64,000 bases of DNA from Amanita rubescens (Eukaryota; Basidiomycota; Agaricomycetes; Agaricales; Amanitaceae), in NCBI GenBank assembly GCA_015039365.1, contig WION01000046.1:62001-126000 (forward strand), in the 5' to 3' direction. The stretch's first letter is position 1. Every line of letters begins with the position of its first letter. Below, piece after piece: positions 1 to 12,074 of this stretch. Under the pieces are notes generated by a model. The model made no database searches, was not told where the DNA came from, and was given only the letters and a program-made list of their open reading frames with translations. The position numbers and the translations under genes were made by a program.

Positions 1-911
1 AATAGACGTCATCTTTTCTTGATAGAATCTCACTCATAAGATTTACTGCCAATTCATTTGTTGCAAGAGGATATCCAAGCTATTGGCCGTTAAAAGAATG
101 CATCCCTTGTTTGAAATGCTGCGCACCTCCACATTGTTCAGTATATAAAAGAGAGATGGGAACATATTGCTGTGAGGATCATACGATATGTTGGACCGTG
201 GTTCGCCACACATTTTTGAGATAACTGCCAACATGAGTTGCCTCGCCCGAAAATCGTGATGTGGATCAGGTGGTAAAGGGAAACGATCAAGCATACACGT
301 TATGAATTCCAACAAATTTATGGCGTCCGAGAATTGATTCACCTGTGAGGCAAGGGTGATGTAGTCCTCCCTGGATAAAATCTCGATCATAAGGCTGATC
401 CATATCGTTTCGTTATCAATGAACGTAGCAGATTCGGGCTATTGGCTCTTAAGTATAATGTGTTCCAGTTTGATAGGTTGCACACCTTAGTTTTGAGTAT
501 GGAGAGGAGTAATGGGAATATATAACTGTCAAGATCATGCGGCGGTATGTTGGACAGTGGGACACCATGCATCCTTGAGATAACTGCCAACATGAATCGT
601 CTTGCTCGTCGGTTCATGTCTACGGTGGCGGGATCCTGATTTGATAACGAATGATTTTGAAGCCGAAACCGTATCAAATCTATCAAATTCTGGGCATCCG
701 AAACAAGGTCTAACTGCGTCACGAGGTAAATGTAGTTGTCCCTAGATAGAACCTTGGACAATAGGTTGAATGGTGATGTGGACAATGAGTGGATACACTC
801 CGGGTTTGAAATACGGTCGCGTACCCCGTTGCGGAGTGCGGAGAGCAACCACGGGAAGGTGTTATCGCTGCCAACATCATGCGACACCACTGGCATGTTG
901 TGCCCTTCCAT
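1..911 (-). CDS. Partial module-array gene (tandem ~100-residue helical repeats), runs off the left edge
   Basis: Two complete copies of a helical module are read on the minus strand, at about 911-432 and 385-126, and a third begins at about 78 and leaves the window. Each carries the pattern ILSR-x-(D/N)YI, then a DA-x-NL(L/I) segment, RRARR-like basic residues, a VIS-(K/R)-M helix and FPLLLSIL. Introns starting GTGYGC and ending CCAATAG separate the modules at about 385-431 and 79-125. The order and sequence of the three modules match modules 1-3 of the kinase gene at 20973-24235, so a kinase domain may follow to the left; this is inference. The first module exon is read straight through from an ATG at 911, because the acceptor used in the sister gene is absent. 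The module matches no family I can name. Confidence 0.6.
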
Positions 912-3900
912 GAGTCAGATACGCGCTGCAGTAACTGGAGCGTCTTGTTCGGCTGGACAGAATCTGATTGTGTGGTGGAGGTCATCGTCTAGTGGTCTGA
1001 AGATCGATGGTTTGGTCGTGCTCTTGTAGTACAAGGCCGTGAGGGTATGTCAGAGAATGGTGGTAGTATCGAGTCTGACTTGAAAGTGAGGAAAAGTCTA
1101 TGGCGCTTAATGCAAAGGCGAGGGATGCGAGGACAGACGCGGACGGGAACAAAGTATTCTCACCATCTACAAGGCTATACATCGTTGGGAAACATGGAGC
1201 GGAAGAGTTGAACGGGGGAAGAGAAATATTTGAACTTGCCGTCGAGGGCGTTGTTGTGGAACATGCACGTGCAGGGGTCTGAAGAACCACAGCGGCCCTA
1301 GTGATCTTACGTCAGCGATCATCCGAGTCGTACTCATAACTAGAGGTGTGGGCCACCGCTTTGCGTGGCAGGGTCCGAGGCCATACCCCACTCCTGTTAC
1401 TGTCCAGCGATGACCCCTCCATCTACACCTAATATCCTGGTGTTATAGCTATCAGTAAATTGGACCATTCCTCAAGCTAAAAGCTACATTATCGACTGCT
1501 GAGCTAGGCTGATACAAGGAAAAACAAAGCCAGCTAGTAAGGACAGTAGCAGTGACTGTCGATTAGAATACATAACAACGTGAAACTCCAATGCTCACCA
1601 CATCATCATACATTATCGACTGCTGAGGCTGATACAAACGAAGCCAGCTAAGGTCTGTAGCAGTGACTGTCAATTAGAATACGTAACGACGTGAAACTGC
1701 AATGCTCACCACATCATCAATACCTTTTCCCAGTGTTAGTTTGTCTTAGTAAAGGTAAGTACGGTTTCAGATTGTTAGCAGCGAGGACTCAGTGAGGAGG
1801 AGAGAGAAAAGATGAGCAAAAGATCGTAGCAGACGTCATCGTATGTCGAAGTCGACAATCGGCCGACATCATCATCGAGAGATGCACAAAAATGGAATGA
1901 GGATGAGATGGGCAATACTAGCATCAGATCAGTTGTTGAATCATCAATGATGTATGCGCAAAAAGTGACTCTAGTAAATCTACGGGCGCAGCGTGCGCTA
2001 CGAGCTGGGCGTTGGCAGGATGGCAAGAATTGTGATGTCGACAGTCGGCAAGATGACCAGTGAGCGTATCTCACATTTCTGGATGACGAAGAGTTCCATA
2101 ACTGTCTCGCATATCGCCGTGCTGTGTGATTGTCTTGGGTTTCGCCAGGACGTTAATGGCGTGAACGGGTCTCGCCTGATGATAAGCAGGTCAATTGGCA
2201 TTGGGCTGCCACTGCTGCGTCATGAAACGTTGTCACATCAGGCATCACAGAAGAGCACTTTAAAGCTCGTGCATTGATGACCAGAGTCTTGCCAGTACGA
2301 ACGTCGGAAAACGCCGCGCATCCTTTCGTTGGACACAGCCATACCATGCGGCCTCGGAGTATCGCGAACAGATTCCAGCTACATCCGTCCTTAAACGTAC
2401 ATCCTGTCGTAGATAATGTGACGTGCTTGAAGTGATTGTGGCAGTGATCTGGCGAAGGTGAGATGTACGTGGTCTGAACGCGTCGAATGCCGTTTTGAGC
2501 GCATGGTATGTCTCGAGGAACGCCGTTGAGCCGTGGTCAGTGCGCGTCGCGTAAAGAAGTCACGGGTAACGCCGGATAGTGCGTCGTGGTCTGTGCGCTT
2601 CGCGTAGCTGAGCAGGGTGATAGAGTATATATTTTTGTGGCTCCATGAGGTGGTGTAGTAGTCTGCAGATGGTCATTGGCATCGGGCCAGGGACCAACTC
2701 AAGGGGCGGGAAAAAATGCCGCGCAGACATCAGGCGTCGGAAAATGCCGCGCCTAGCATAAAATCGGGTTTCGCCGTGTCGAATGCCGGAAGATCCCGCT
2801 CCAGCAAGAGACCGAGTCCTTTCAGGCCTCGGAACCAGTTCGCATTCTGAACACTACGCAGCTTTGGTTCATAATCAATGGCACCTACGATAGCCAACCC
2901 GAACTAAGCGCGACTCGGCATCTCTGGCGTCCTCTCGTGACCATCCCCACGGTCACGGGCTGAACGCTGCACAGCATTGTGTAACTGTTGCCACGCTACG
3001 CCGCGAGGCAACTTCGAGCACACGTGTAACATGTAACACTGGCTCCACCGCACCCTGCCTGACGTCTTGGATGTGTATCTCAAAGTAGATCCATTGAACC
3101 GACATGCGAAGGCCGCCCATTACAACCTTCCAGCATTCGGGTGTGAGTGTTGATGACGCTGACGTGGCTGCCCTGTTAGGTTTCTCGACGACAAAACAAC
3201 TATCCGCACCTCCGCGTTTATTCAATTATACGCTCACTCATATGTAAGCTTTGTCTTCGCTTCGCAATCCTTTTCGCACTGACCATCCAATAATCCTTTA
3301 CCATATCGCCGACGATATGACTGCCCACGTTTGACGACTTGCGCATCTCATTCCAGGGCCCTTCTCCCGTCGTCCTCTAACAGTCACCATACCACCGTCT
3401 GACTCACCATCCTAGGTCTACTCGCGTATTCACTCGTCTAGCCACGTCCCAAGATCACCGCAGAAGCGAAGGCCTCGCATCGACGTAACGGAACGTCTGG
3501 CCCTGTCGCCTTAACATGTCATATAGAACAGTCACCGGTACGTACTGTGAAAGGTTAATTCGATCTTCTCCACGCCCTGATTCACAATCTCTCACGCAGA
3601 ATCCAACCACCAGACCTAATAAATACGCCTGCTCCGTGATCTGCTAGAACACGTGCATCGAAGGAGTACGAGCCGGTGTCGGGCGAATTTGGACAGGATC
3701 TGCGGGCGCTTTACTACGACCCCGGTAGCGGCATACCTGAGCTTCGGGCGAATCTAGAGTGGCTCTCTCCACCAAAAGCTGGCGGCCATCCATCAACTAT
3801 ATAAATGTGCATTTGGACGAGTAAGTCGTTTAAATTTGAGTTTCCAGTGAATGCTGACGAGAACCAGTCCGAATTTGACACTTACCGGCTTGACCGTGGT

Positions 3901-4400
3901 CTGTACCGAAGAATTATGGGGATTAGATGCGCACTTATGCTATCGCGTAAGAGGGATGCTAAACATTGTGCTTGTCGAAAAGTAGTCATGTCTGCAGAAC
4001 GAACGGAAATCGAGTTGTATTTTCATGGACTTTCAAGTTTATTGGTTTTCGTAAATGCGTCACGATAACTGTAAGCAACTCCAATTTCATGTATGGTACT
4101 ACTATAATAAAGGGTTCATTGACGCCTGTTGAACTTGCCGCGCTGTGAACGTAAATGCCCGCCAGAGTGTCGACAATGATAGGTGCTCAACTCTGGATCT
4201 GGCGACTCATCTGACTCTGAGGTTGAATAAAGCCGTGCCAATGTGACAAGGCACCATGCCACGTTTTCTAGTGATGAAATGAAGATCTCCTCCGCGATCC
4301 TCGTTCCGAGTCCGACGTCTACCTCAAAGTTGACGCCAATGTCATCCAGGCATCCTCAACGTCCACCCCTTAATCTCGGCCTTCTTCTGTCCTCTCATCC
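912..4400. other. Gene-poor intergenic stretch with small repeats
   Basis: No convincing gene is visible. Short open frames on both strands have no recognisable motifs or consistent introns. The stretch holds a tandem duplication at 1489-1713 and a short inverted match to sequence near 24.3 kb (2806-2835). A run at about 3650-3790 on the plus strand is open for some 45 codons (it contains EFGQDLRALYY) but has no clear start or exon partner. I cannot assign it. Confidence 0.5.
1489..1713. repeat. Tandem duplication, two ~110-120-bp units
   Basis: Two successive units both begin with CATTATCGACTGCTGAG and both end with CAATGCTCACCACATCATCA. The second unit is shorter by a few small deletions. 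No coding potential is evident. Confidence 0.85.
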
Positions 4401-4419
4401 TCTCTAGAGTCCAACTTCC

Positions 4420-5440
4420 GGGTCTATGGGCGCCGCGGTTCCAAAAACACGAACAGCTTCAACGGCGAAGAATACAAACTCGTCTGCTCCGACGAATTCG
4501 ATCTGGGCCAAATCACCACGCGCGACTGCTACCACGTCATCACCATGGACTCTGCTTACACAACCTTATCCCCAACTCTGTCGCCCCGCTTATCGCTGCA
4601 AACAACCACAGCCTATGTAACCTACCCGTCCGGCATGCTCCAATCCCGGAACAAGTTGTGCTTTTCGAGCGGGTAGATTGAAGTGTCGGCCTCGACGAAA
4701 ACAGGCAAGGGTCTAGGCGCATGGACAATGGCAAATCTCGCAAGGCCAGGTTACCCTACCACCACTTCTGGAACCTGACCCTACACTGACGACCCCTGCG
4801 ACGTTGGGACGTTTCCCAACCAAACCTACCCAAACGCGTCTGCCCCCGCTTCAGCTGTCTACCCCGCTTTCTCCAGAACCAAATACAACTAGGCCCTAAG
4901 CTGGCTCCCAGGTCAACGACTCTCCGCCTGTTCCTGCCCCAACCATGACCACCTAGGACCAGGCGTGGCGCACCGTAAATCGACATCTTTGAAGTCAAAG
5001 AGAAAGTCAGCCAACCGGTCAAGTCACTTTCCAAAGCGCGCAATTTACCCCCTTCACGCACAATTCTGTTTATGGGAACGATACGCTGGAAGAGTTTGTA
5101 ATTCATGATTCGAGCGAGACGAGACCGAATCCGTATAAAGGTGGCAGCAGACTGTCGAGTTTGGCGGAAGTCGAGCGTTTCATACTGTACGTGCGTGCGC
5201 CCGTTAGGTTTCGAGTATTGGCTGATCCATCCAACAGACTCAACAACTGTCTACGGTTCCCCGACTTACAGACTCGGAGCGAGCGCTGTAGGCCCTGACA
5301 CCAGTACGAATAGAACTGGAGTCGGCCAAAGATGTATACCAGAAAAATCATGTTCAACCTCGGGATATCGCGTGCGTCTGCGTTCTCTTGCTTACCCCCC
5401 CGTACTCTCGTTGAGCTAAGTGGTTATGAATAGCAAATTG
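4420..5440 (+). pseudogene. Decayed KRE6/SKN1-like GH16 gene, copy A (the longest)
   Basis: Fragments in order along the plus strand match the beta-glucan synthesis-associated (KRE6/SKN1, GH16-fold) family. They are EYKLVCSDEFD, ITTRDCYHVITMD, GMLQSRNKLCFSSG followed by a stop, [70 protein letters not shown] and GFEYW. In intact members the protein is a single-pass ER/Golgi or membrane protein needed for beta-1,6-glucan assembly. Stops fall inside the conserved CFSSG-Y-IEVS segment and at the first Glu of the E-I-D-x-x-E catalytic-like motif (a TAA in its place), and frames change repeatedly. The C-terminal part is cut at about 5450 by an abrupt change of sequence. It cannot make a full protein. 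Confidence 0.75.
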
Positions 5441-5494
5441 GCAAACCATCGACTTAACGACCATCATATACAATCCTTCTCATCTTTTTCATCA

Positions 5495-7315
5495 TCAACC
5501 TCTTACCTCTCCTAAAGTTCGCCTCCCAACGTCCCTACCAACCTTCCATGACATAAACACATGCCCACTCTCAAAGATCTCTTCAACCTCCTCCAAAGTC
5601 CTACCCACCGTCTCAGGGAACATGAAAAACACATGGATAAAGGCGGCGAAATTGAACGTCCCAAAGATAAAGTACAATTTCCATGCGATGCTGTGTAGGC
5701 CAGGGGGGACGGCGAATGCTAGGGCAAAGCTGAACAACCAGGTCGTGGCGGTGGCGAGAGAAACAGCTTTTCCGCGTACTTTAAGGGAATACAGCTCCGC
5801 TGGGTATGTCCATGAGACGGGACCGATGGTGATGGCGAAACTGCAGACAAAGAGATAGGAGCAGACGATGACGGCTTTTGTTGCTGCTTCGTGATTGTTG
5901 ATGACCCAGATACCTGCATTATATATGCGTGATCAGAGATGTAGGTGGATAAGTTTAAGAGAGGAAAGCGTACGTGAACCGTTTACCGTACCCCATTCAC
6001 CGAATCTCGCTTGGAGACCTCCCACAAGGAAGAGGAAGAATCCCGTAAGCAATGTTCCGACTAGAAGCATTGGACGGCGGCCCCATTTGTCGATGTAGAT
6101 AATGGCAGGAACAGTGAATGCGACATTGAGGACGTATTGAACTGACTGCAGAGGCGAGTGTCAGAATGGATGTGAAAAGCTGAGGCCTGAAATTACGTCT
6201 GCAATGAGGTTTGCCCTGCGGCCAGTCAAGCCAGCACCTTGGAAGACATAGACAATGTAGTACCTGTATGCCGGTCACACTTAACTTCAGGACAGAAAGA
6301 ATACATAGCATACATCATTATACTCATTCCTGACAGTTGAGCCCACATCTGTAACGCGCAGCCCAAGAAGACTCTCCTCGGATTCCCGGGCTTGAGCAAA
6401 TCAAGATAGGACTTGGCGCCTTCCTTGCGCTCGAACTCAACCTGTTGTTTGATTTCCTTGTATTCGAGTCGAACAAGCGAGTCAGATTTGTCGCCTCCAC
6501 CGTGCAAATCGGCCAATACTTGCAAAGCTTCGTTTTCTCTGCCCTTGTCGAACAACCATCGAGGGCTTTCCGGGAATAACGTCATACCCAAGCTAAGAAC
6601 GATGGCGGGGATCATTTGCAAACCCCACGGGATCCGAAAAGAAGCTGCGCCATTGATATACGAGCACCCGAATTGGATAAAGTATTGGATTAGGATTCCC
6701 CAAGTGATCGACCACTGTTGAAGAGAAACGATGCGTCCTCTGATGGCAGGAGGAGTGATTTCGGCTTGGTAGATGGGTACAACGGCGGATGTGAGGCCTA
6801 CAGCAAATCCAGAAATGATACGGCCGACGATGAGCATCCCACGGCTGATGGAAGCGCATTGAAAGATAGAACCGATTACCCAGAAGATTCCGGAGATGAT
6901 GATGGTGGGTTTGCGACCGATGCGATCGGCGAGTTGGGTTACAGCCAGAGCGCCCACGAAAGAGCCTCCGGGCATTGCGGCGACGATGGCTCCTTGAGCA
7001 GTAGCTCCTGGATGGTGAAAGGTCTCGAAGTATGCATCGTTCTTTGTGTGTGGAGTCAGAAGATGGTTAGATATGAAAGAGAAGCAAATACGTACATTGA
7101 GGACAGCGGACATTGAGGATATGTCCATGCCAAAAAGGCCTCCTCCGATACAGACGAAGGAGCCCACCACATACTGCAAAAGCGTTAATTCAGCTTGATG
7201 GTGGACGAAGTAAGAGCGCGTACCGGGTTGGAGGTAATTGCGCTGTACTACGTTGGGTTGAGTATGTGAGTGAGTGAGAAGGAGAAAGGAAGAAAAAACC
7301 AACCCCACGACCCAT
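5495..7315 (-). CDS. MFS sugar (monosaccharide) transporter
   Basis: This is a 12-helix sugar-porter-family protein predicted to bring hexoses across the plasma membrane by proton symport. Readable exons give GGGLFGMDISSMSAVLN, ADRIGRKPT (the D-R-x-GR-R/K motif), YQAEITPPAIRGR, FPESPRWLFDKGR, QGAGLTGRRANLI, DKWGRRP, GPVSWTYPAELY and PETVGRTLEEVEEIFE, all sugar-transporter signatures in the right order. Internal introns begin GTACGT, GTATTC, GTAATT and GTACGC and keep the frame. The likely start is the ATG at 7315 in a very short first exon (MGRG-type N-terminus, as in related fungal porters), with a second tiny exon encoding A-I-T-S-N-P. Exact borders of these two are uncertain. No stop or frameshift was found, so the gene looks functional. 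The substrate cannot be told from sequence. Confidence 0.88.
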
Positions 7316-8640
7316 GCCTGCTGGCTGGTTACTAAAGAACGGGGAATTACACCGGAGAAGAACCAGGGTTCAAATAGGAACAGCGCGGTGTGAGCTAGTG
7401 TAGGGTATTTCCGGACACCGACCGGGCCGGGGCAGGAGGTGACGCTCACAGTACTAGCAATAGCAATGCATACGGATTGCAAAGATCAAGAATACTGCAA
7501 GAACGTGTGGCTATCTCAAGGGAATGGAGGTGCTGGGTGTATGCGGGGTTGTAGAGTTGAAGACGAGATGTATAGCAAACACGACTGTACAACGAAAGCT
7601 CGCGCCGTTGCTCACCCGGCGTCTTGTGCATCATATAGGTCAGTAACATCAATGCCCGTTGCATCGCTTTGCTCCGCTCCATCTTGCGCCGCCGCGGGAT
7701 GCGATTCATGGAGGGTTCATAGGAGGGTTCACCACTGATGGAGAGGCAGTTATGGTTGCATTTCTATGTAGGTTGATTGAGGAGTGTCCTTCGATTAGGT
7801 GATGTCAAAAATCGTGATTTAGAGAGTCGAAGAGGACGACGCTTTTCGGCTTGGGGCTAACGAGGGGCCAGCGAGCAATCTAGCGATGAAAGGAAAAGAT
7901 CCAGTTGTATACGGTACATCATTCCATGTCGAGGGAAAGTGTCGGGGAATGGAATGGACACCGGATGTTAACCAACCCGGTTTTCCCCGATGGCGCACGA
8001 CGACGAGTAGCGAGACTCATTCGCGATGTGAACTGAGATGAGCTAAGCGCACCAGTTGAAGGCAGTTGAAGGCTATCACAGTGTGCTGCTAAGAGGCGAG
8101 CGACAGAAGGAAAAACAACTGAAGACTTGGCGGGCATGGCTTGATGCGGCGCTTGTTTACAGGCATCAGTGACGGAGTCGCCAGGAGAGAGCATTGGATA
8201 TTGGTAGGAAGGGAAAAGGAGGCCTCGGCCTGGTCAACGCTGCAAGAAATTCGTCAACGTTGGTAATATGTCAAGAAAAACTAAAAAGCACCCATGGTCT
8301 TTCCCGGCGGCGAGACTGCCTTACCCACTATCCACGCGTCGATATCAGATAAAGTGTTTGGCCGAGTTCAAACACGTCGTAGAGTTTTCTGATATGAGTG
8401 GTAATCAAAGCCGAGGCTCGACGATGCAAAGCAAATCATCTAGCCTCTTGAAAATATCCGAGAATTACCCTAGGCATGTTTCTCCAGAGATGCTTCGGAC
8501 TTCCGGAACGCGCTACTTGGCGCCAACAGCAGCTGGCTGTAAATATACAGCTAGCACTGTTGCCAACGGGTGCGTTCGCTAGCAGGGACTGGAGGTAGAA
8601 AACGAGTCCGCTCTTGAGACTTGTTGATGTCACAGTCACA
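7316..8640. other. Upstream region of the transporter; no gene seen
   Basis: The first few hundred bases should hold the transporter promoter. The rest has only short unsupported frames and no recognisable motif or repeat. Confidence 0.4.
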
Positions 8641-8649
8641 CGTCTGCCA

Positions 8650-9330
8650 CCACTGGCGACTCGTGCGACGTTGGGACGTTTCCCAACCAAAGCTTCTGCC
8701 CCCGCTTCAGCTGTCTACCCCGCCTTCTCCAGAACCAAGTACAACTAGGCCCTAAGCTGCCTTCCAGGCCAACGTCTCTCCGCCTGTTCCTGCCCCAACT
8801 TTGACCACCGCGGCGCACCAGAAATCGAAACCTTTAAAGTCCAAAAAGATAAAGGTGTCGAGTTTGGCGGTGGTGCTGAGTGGTATGTTGGTGTGGTTTT
8901 TCATACCATGGATGCGCGTATACTACTTTTTCTTTGATTTATGCTGACCACTTGTAGGCTTTGACCGACCTGGTAAGTCGATGGTTCCCCGGCTTATCGA
9001 CTCGGAGCTTCCGTCGTAGACCCCGACACGGGTACGAACGGAACTGGAATTAGACAAAGATTTATACCCGAAGAACTCAAGATATCGCGTGCGTCTGCGT
9101 TTTCTTCCTTACTCCCCCATACTCTCGTTGAACTAAGTGGTTATGAATAGTGAATTGGCAAACCATCGACTTTCCCGCTGAACTGAGGTTCAACAATGTA
9201 AGGGTGTATCAGATAAACGGGAATCAGAATGTCGGCTGGGATCCGGCTGGGTACCCAACGATGGAATATATTAATAATAATATCGACGCGTATACCAGTG
9301 GGTGTTTCCGTTTCTCTCTCTCTCCGGATA
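8650..9330 (+). pseudogene. Decayed KRE6/SKN1-like GH16 gene, copy B (C-terminal half)
   Basis: It starts in the CDVGTFPNQ region (about 8665), then shows ALSCLPGQRLSACSCP, GAPEIETF (the E-I-x-x-F segment with the second acidic residue replaced), SPAYRLGASVVDPDTGTNGTG and FIPEE. After an intron-like gap it has IDFPAELRFNNVRVYQ and PAGYPTMEYI. The last two blocks are the conserved C-terminus of KRE6/SKN1 proteins, which copy A lacks. Stops and frame changes occur between the blocks and the N-terminal half is missing, so this is a truncated relic. Copies A and B share long stretches of near-identity around GQRLSACSCP. Confidence 0.75.
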
Positions 9331-9360
9331 GAAAAGGGTTGACGACGCGCGTATAGACCC

Positions 9361-10010
9361 GAATTTGACGGCGTTGGGGTGCCCGATACCCACGAATAGC
9401 GCGTACATTGGAGAGTTGCTGTTGAGAGTGACGAGAAATGCCGGTGTGCGACGAGAAGTATCGATCACCATGGCGCTGACGACGATGTCAATTAGGAGAG
9501 GTAGAACGTTCTGTTTTGGGCATGAGAGCATGAAGGAGATGATAACTTTCGGACAAAGCGTGTACGTATACGGGAGGACAAGAAGTCGTAGCGAATCATC
9601 AGTTGGTAACGTAATAGGCAAACAACCAAATGACATATTGTACTGCAGATCACTGCAGGATTGCATTGAAAAAGATTTGATTTTCCGTGGCATCACGACC
9701 AGCTTTTATGTTGAGCTGTGTGGAACTTGTGTGAGAATTCTTTTTATTTATTTATTTCGAAAGAGAGCGTACCAAGTTGTCGAGACTGGAATCACCATAC
9801 CAGTAGGCATCTACACTAGGGATACTAACCCTGTTATCAAATTCGTTAGGCGTTCAGATAGAACTGAATGCGGGAAGACTAACAGATAAGTGCCAGGTGA
9901 TTGCGGTGTGAAGTCCCACACGTATTGGTCACTGCTCCAAAAGAGAGCTTCACCGACTGGGTCAACGTCCTACGCACGTCACGTCAATAGAAATAAAAAC
10001 AGGCCTAGTG
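9361..10010. other. No gene recognised
   Basis: Overlapping open frames exist on both strands (plus 9365-9889, minus 9271-9696), but neither has recognisable motifs, a good start context or introns. I see nothing I can support here. Confidence 0.4.
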
Positions 10011-10339
10011 AAGGCTCACATTAGAAACTGCGATGTAAAGCCCGGCTTTGCCTTGAACCGTGGAGGATGTCAGTTCAGCTGTAAGCGAGGGATCAATAGT
10101 GAGGAATTCAGCTGGTTTACAGAATTAGAGTGATACGACATCCTACCGAATTGCCGAGATCCGCTTGGGAGGAGGAGATAGTGGTGACCTTGTCTCCCGC
10201 TTTTTCGGTGCCATCGCTGAAGATGACCTCAGGTTTGGACGCTGGAGATTTGAAATGAAGAAGCCGCGGGAACGGCGGAGACGAGAGTGAAGACACAGGT
10301 AAGAGTTAAGAATACGGATGCAAAGGTGAACTTGACCAT
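10000..10339 (-). pseudogene. Possible decayed small secreted protein gene
   Basis: An ATG at 10339 opens a classic signal peptide (MVKFTFASVFLTL, then CVFTLVSAVPAAS), preceded by a TATA box and a CT-rich leader. The frame stops within about 40 codons. The next readable stretch, with EVIFSDGTEKAGDKVTTISS, is in a neighbouring frame. An intron (GTAGGA..CTTACAG, about 10146-10079) leads to a last exon with ELTSSTVQGKAGLYIAVSN in the signal-peptide frame. The frame changes suggest decay, although an unrecognised splice is possible. Its function is unknown. Confidence 0.4.
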
Positions 10340-10383
10340 CGTGGGCCGTGGGGGTTGAGGAAAGAAGGGGAGTACTGAACGAC

Positions 10384-10390
10384 TTTTATA
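10384..10390 (-). promoter_or_regulatory. TATA box upstream of the small secreted protein-like gene
   Basis: TATAAAA on the minus strand lies about 45 bases before the ATG at 10339, followed by a pyrimidine-rich leader typical of fungal promoters. Confidence 0.45.
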
Positions 10391-10854
10391 ATACCTCTGG
10401 CCGTGACGTAAAAGTCAGGGCCGATTCCTGATTCCTGAAGTTGACAGGATGAATGTTGTTGGAGCCGAATAAGTAGGTGCAGGTGATGGCGCTAAAGCTC
10501 AGGTTTTTACAACATCCATGCTGTCGCAGCCAGGGTTTTACGACATAGTCGCTGTCGGCTAAGTGAGAAAATGATTTATTATATAATCCATGGTCGTTAG
10601 TGCCAGTGTCCTTTTCTGCTCGCATATCTGTTTATTTTTTCTCCACGACGACAACAATAACCGGGAACGTCAGGGTAAGGAAGGGCTGGGTAGAGATGTA
10701 CGACTCGGGTGAGCAGGGGCCTCAACATGCCGGCAACATCAAGTTTTCGGCAGGATTCATCAGATGCATCAGATCGCGAATCGAATGTGCGGTGTTGGAA
10801 TACTTAGTTGCCGGTCGGGCGTCCTGGAGAGAATGAGTCACATTTGCCACGTGT

Positions 10855-11960
10855 GGCTCATGACGGACCTCGATGCCCTCCGCTCCAGCACGTCTTCTCT
10901 GGCCTCCACTCAGACAACCAACTCCAGGCCCAGACGAAAACACGCAAGGATACTGGTCCGGCACATGGACGATGGGAAATCTCCCAAAGCGGCTGGCGAC
11001 CACTCCAGGAATGTGGCCCTACACTTACACTTCGTGCGACGTCGGGAGGTTCCCCAACCAAATTTACCCAACTTCTACTCCGCCTTCTCCAGAGCCAACC
11101 ACAACTATTCCCTAAGCTGGCTCCCAGGCCAACGTCTCTCCGCCTGTTCCTGTCCCAACTCGAACCACCCAGGACCATCCCCCCTCCACAGGCCAAGTCA
11201 CACCGGAAATCAAAAAGGACAAACCTGCGCATCTTTCCCTCTCTGAGGCTCACCAGTCTCTGCCATCCTCGACCTTACTCTGTTAAACTCGTCCACTTAG
11301 GTCATACACCAACGTCAGCCTCACAGAATTTAAACTCTCTTCACAACGATAAACGAATCCACTCAGTCACCCCACCTCGTACGTCTCTTTTGAGTAGCCA
11401 TCTACCCGTTCACCACGTCTAACGTGATTGAATACGGCCCATCTTGACCAATACAACAAAGTTTGGGATCGTGAAACGAACTTCACAACCCCGAACCTAT
11501 CCTGGCGATCCTCCATGTCCACGCTTCGCCTTCCATTCGTACTAGTTTTGCTCCAATAACAACCACTCGCTGAGCTGGCTGCCACGTCATCACCTCTCAG
11601 CATGCTCTTACCCAACCCCATCTTCTTCCACCGAAACTAACACGTAAAAGGAAAACGCAAACGTGAATTACCAGCTTGCGGTCTCTGCTATTCGTGCACG
11701 GATGTGGATGGGCGAGAAGAGCCGTGTAACTTCATATCGCGGGTGAGAACTCTTTTCGTCGGTGGGGCTACTACGTCTCTGTAACTAACGATTGACGCGT
11801 AGGCTTGAGTACAGTTGAACAAGACGGGTTTATCACACGCGGAATGCCAACGTATCATATCTGTGCCAGCGTGTCACGTATAGCCTGATACCAGTTCCGA
11901 CGGGTCTGAAGCCTATCGGTTATATTCAAAATCTACGAATCCAATGCGCGTATTGCGCGG
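10855..11960 (+). pseudogene. Decayed KRE6/SKN1-like GH16 gene, copy C (central part)
   Basis: Plus-strand blocks [53 protein letters not shown] and NHPG match the central part of KRE6/SKN1. A one-base frame change lies between the FPNQ block and the SLSW block. Downstream, from about 11730, sequence shared with copy D follows (a GGTGAGRACTCTTT..GTAACTAAC..GACGCG intron-like segment). Between about 11240 and 11640 unrelated sequence intervenes. No continuous frame remains. Confidence 0.68.
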
Positions 11961-12074
11961 TAAACCATTCATCTGATCACGATATATCCCTAGCTGAGTT
12001 ACAGTTCCACTAAGTACAATGGTAATTTATCCGATAAAAGTAGGCGCATAGAACGAACGAACGAATGAACGAAA

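Noticed and set aside
719..1290. Possible extra 5' exons of the left-edge module gene on the minus strand
   Set aside because: They have no similarity to the other family members' upstream exons and no convincing splice sites.
4756..5106. Long minus-strand open frames rich in Arg/Trp/Gly (also near 8636-8818 and 10858-11253)
   Set aside because: They are antisense to the decayed KRE6/SKN1 blocks, and the recognisable protein lies on the plus strand.
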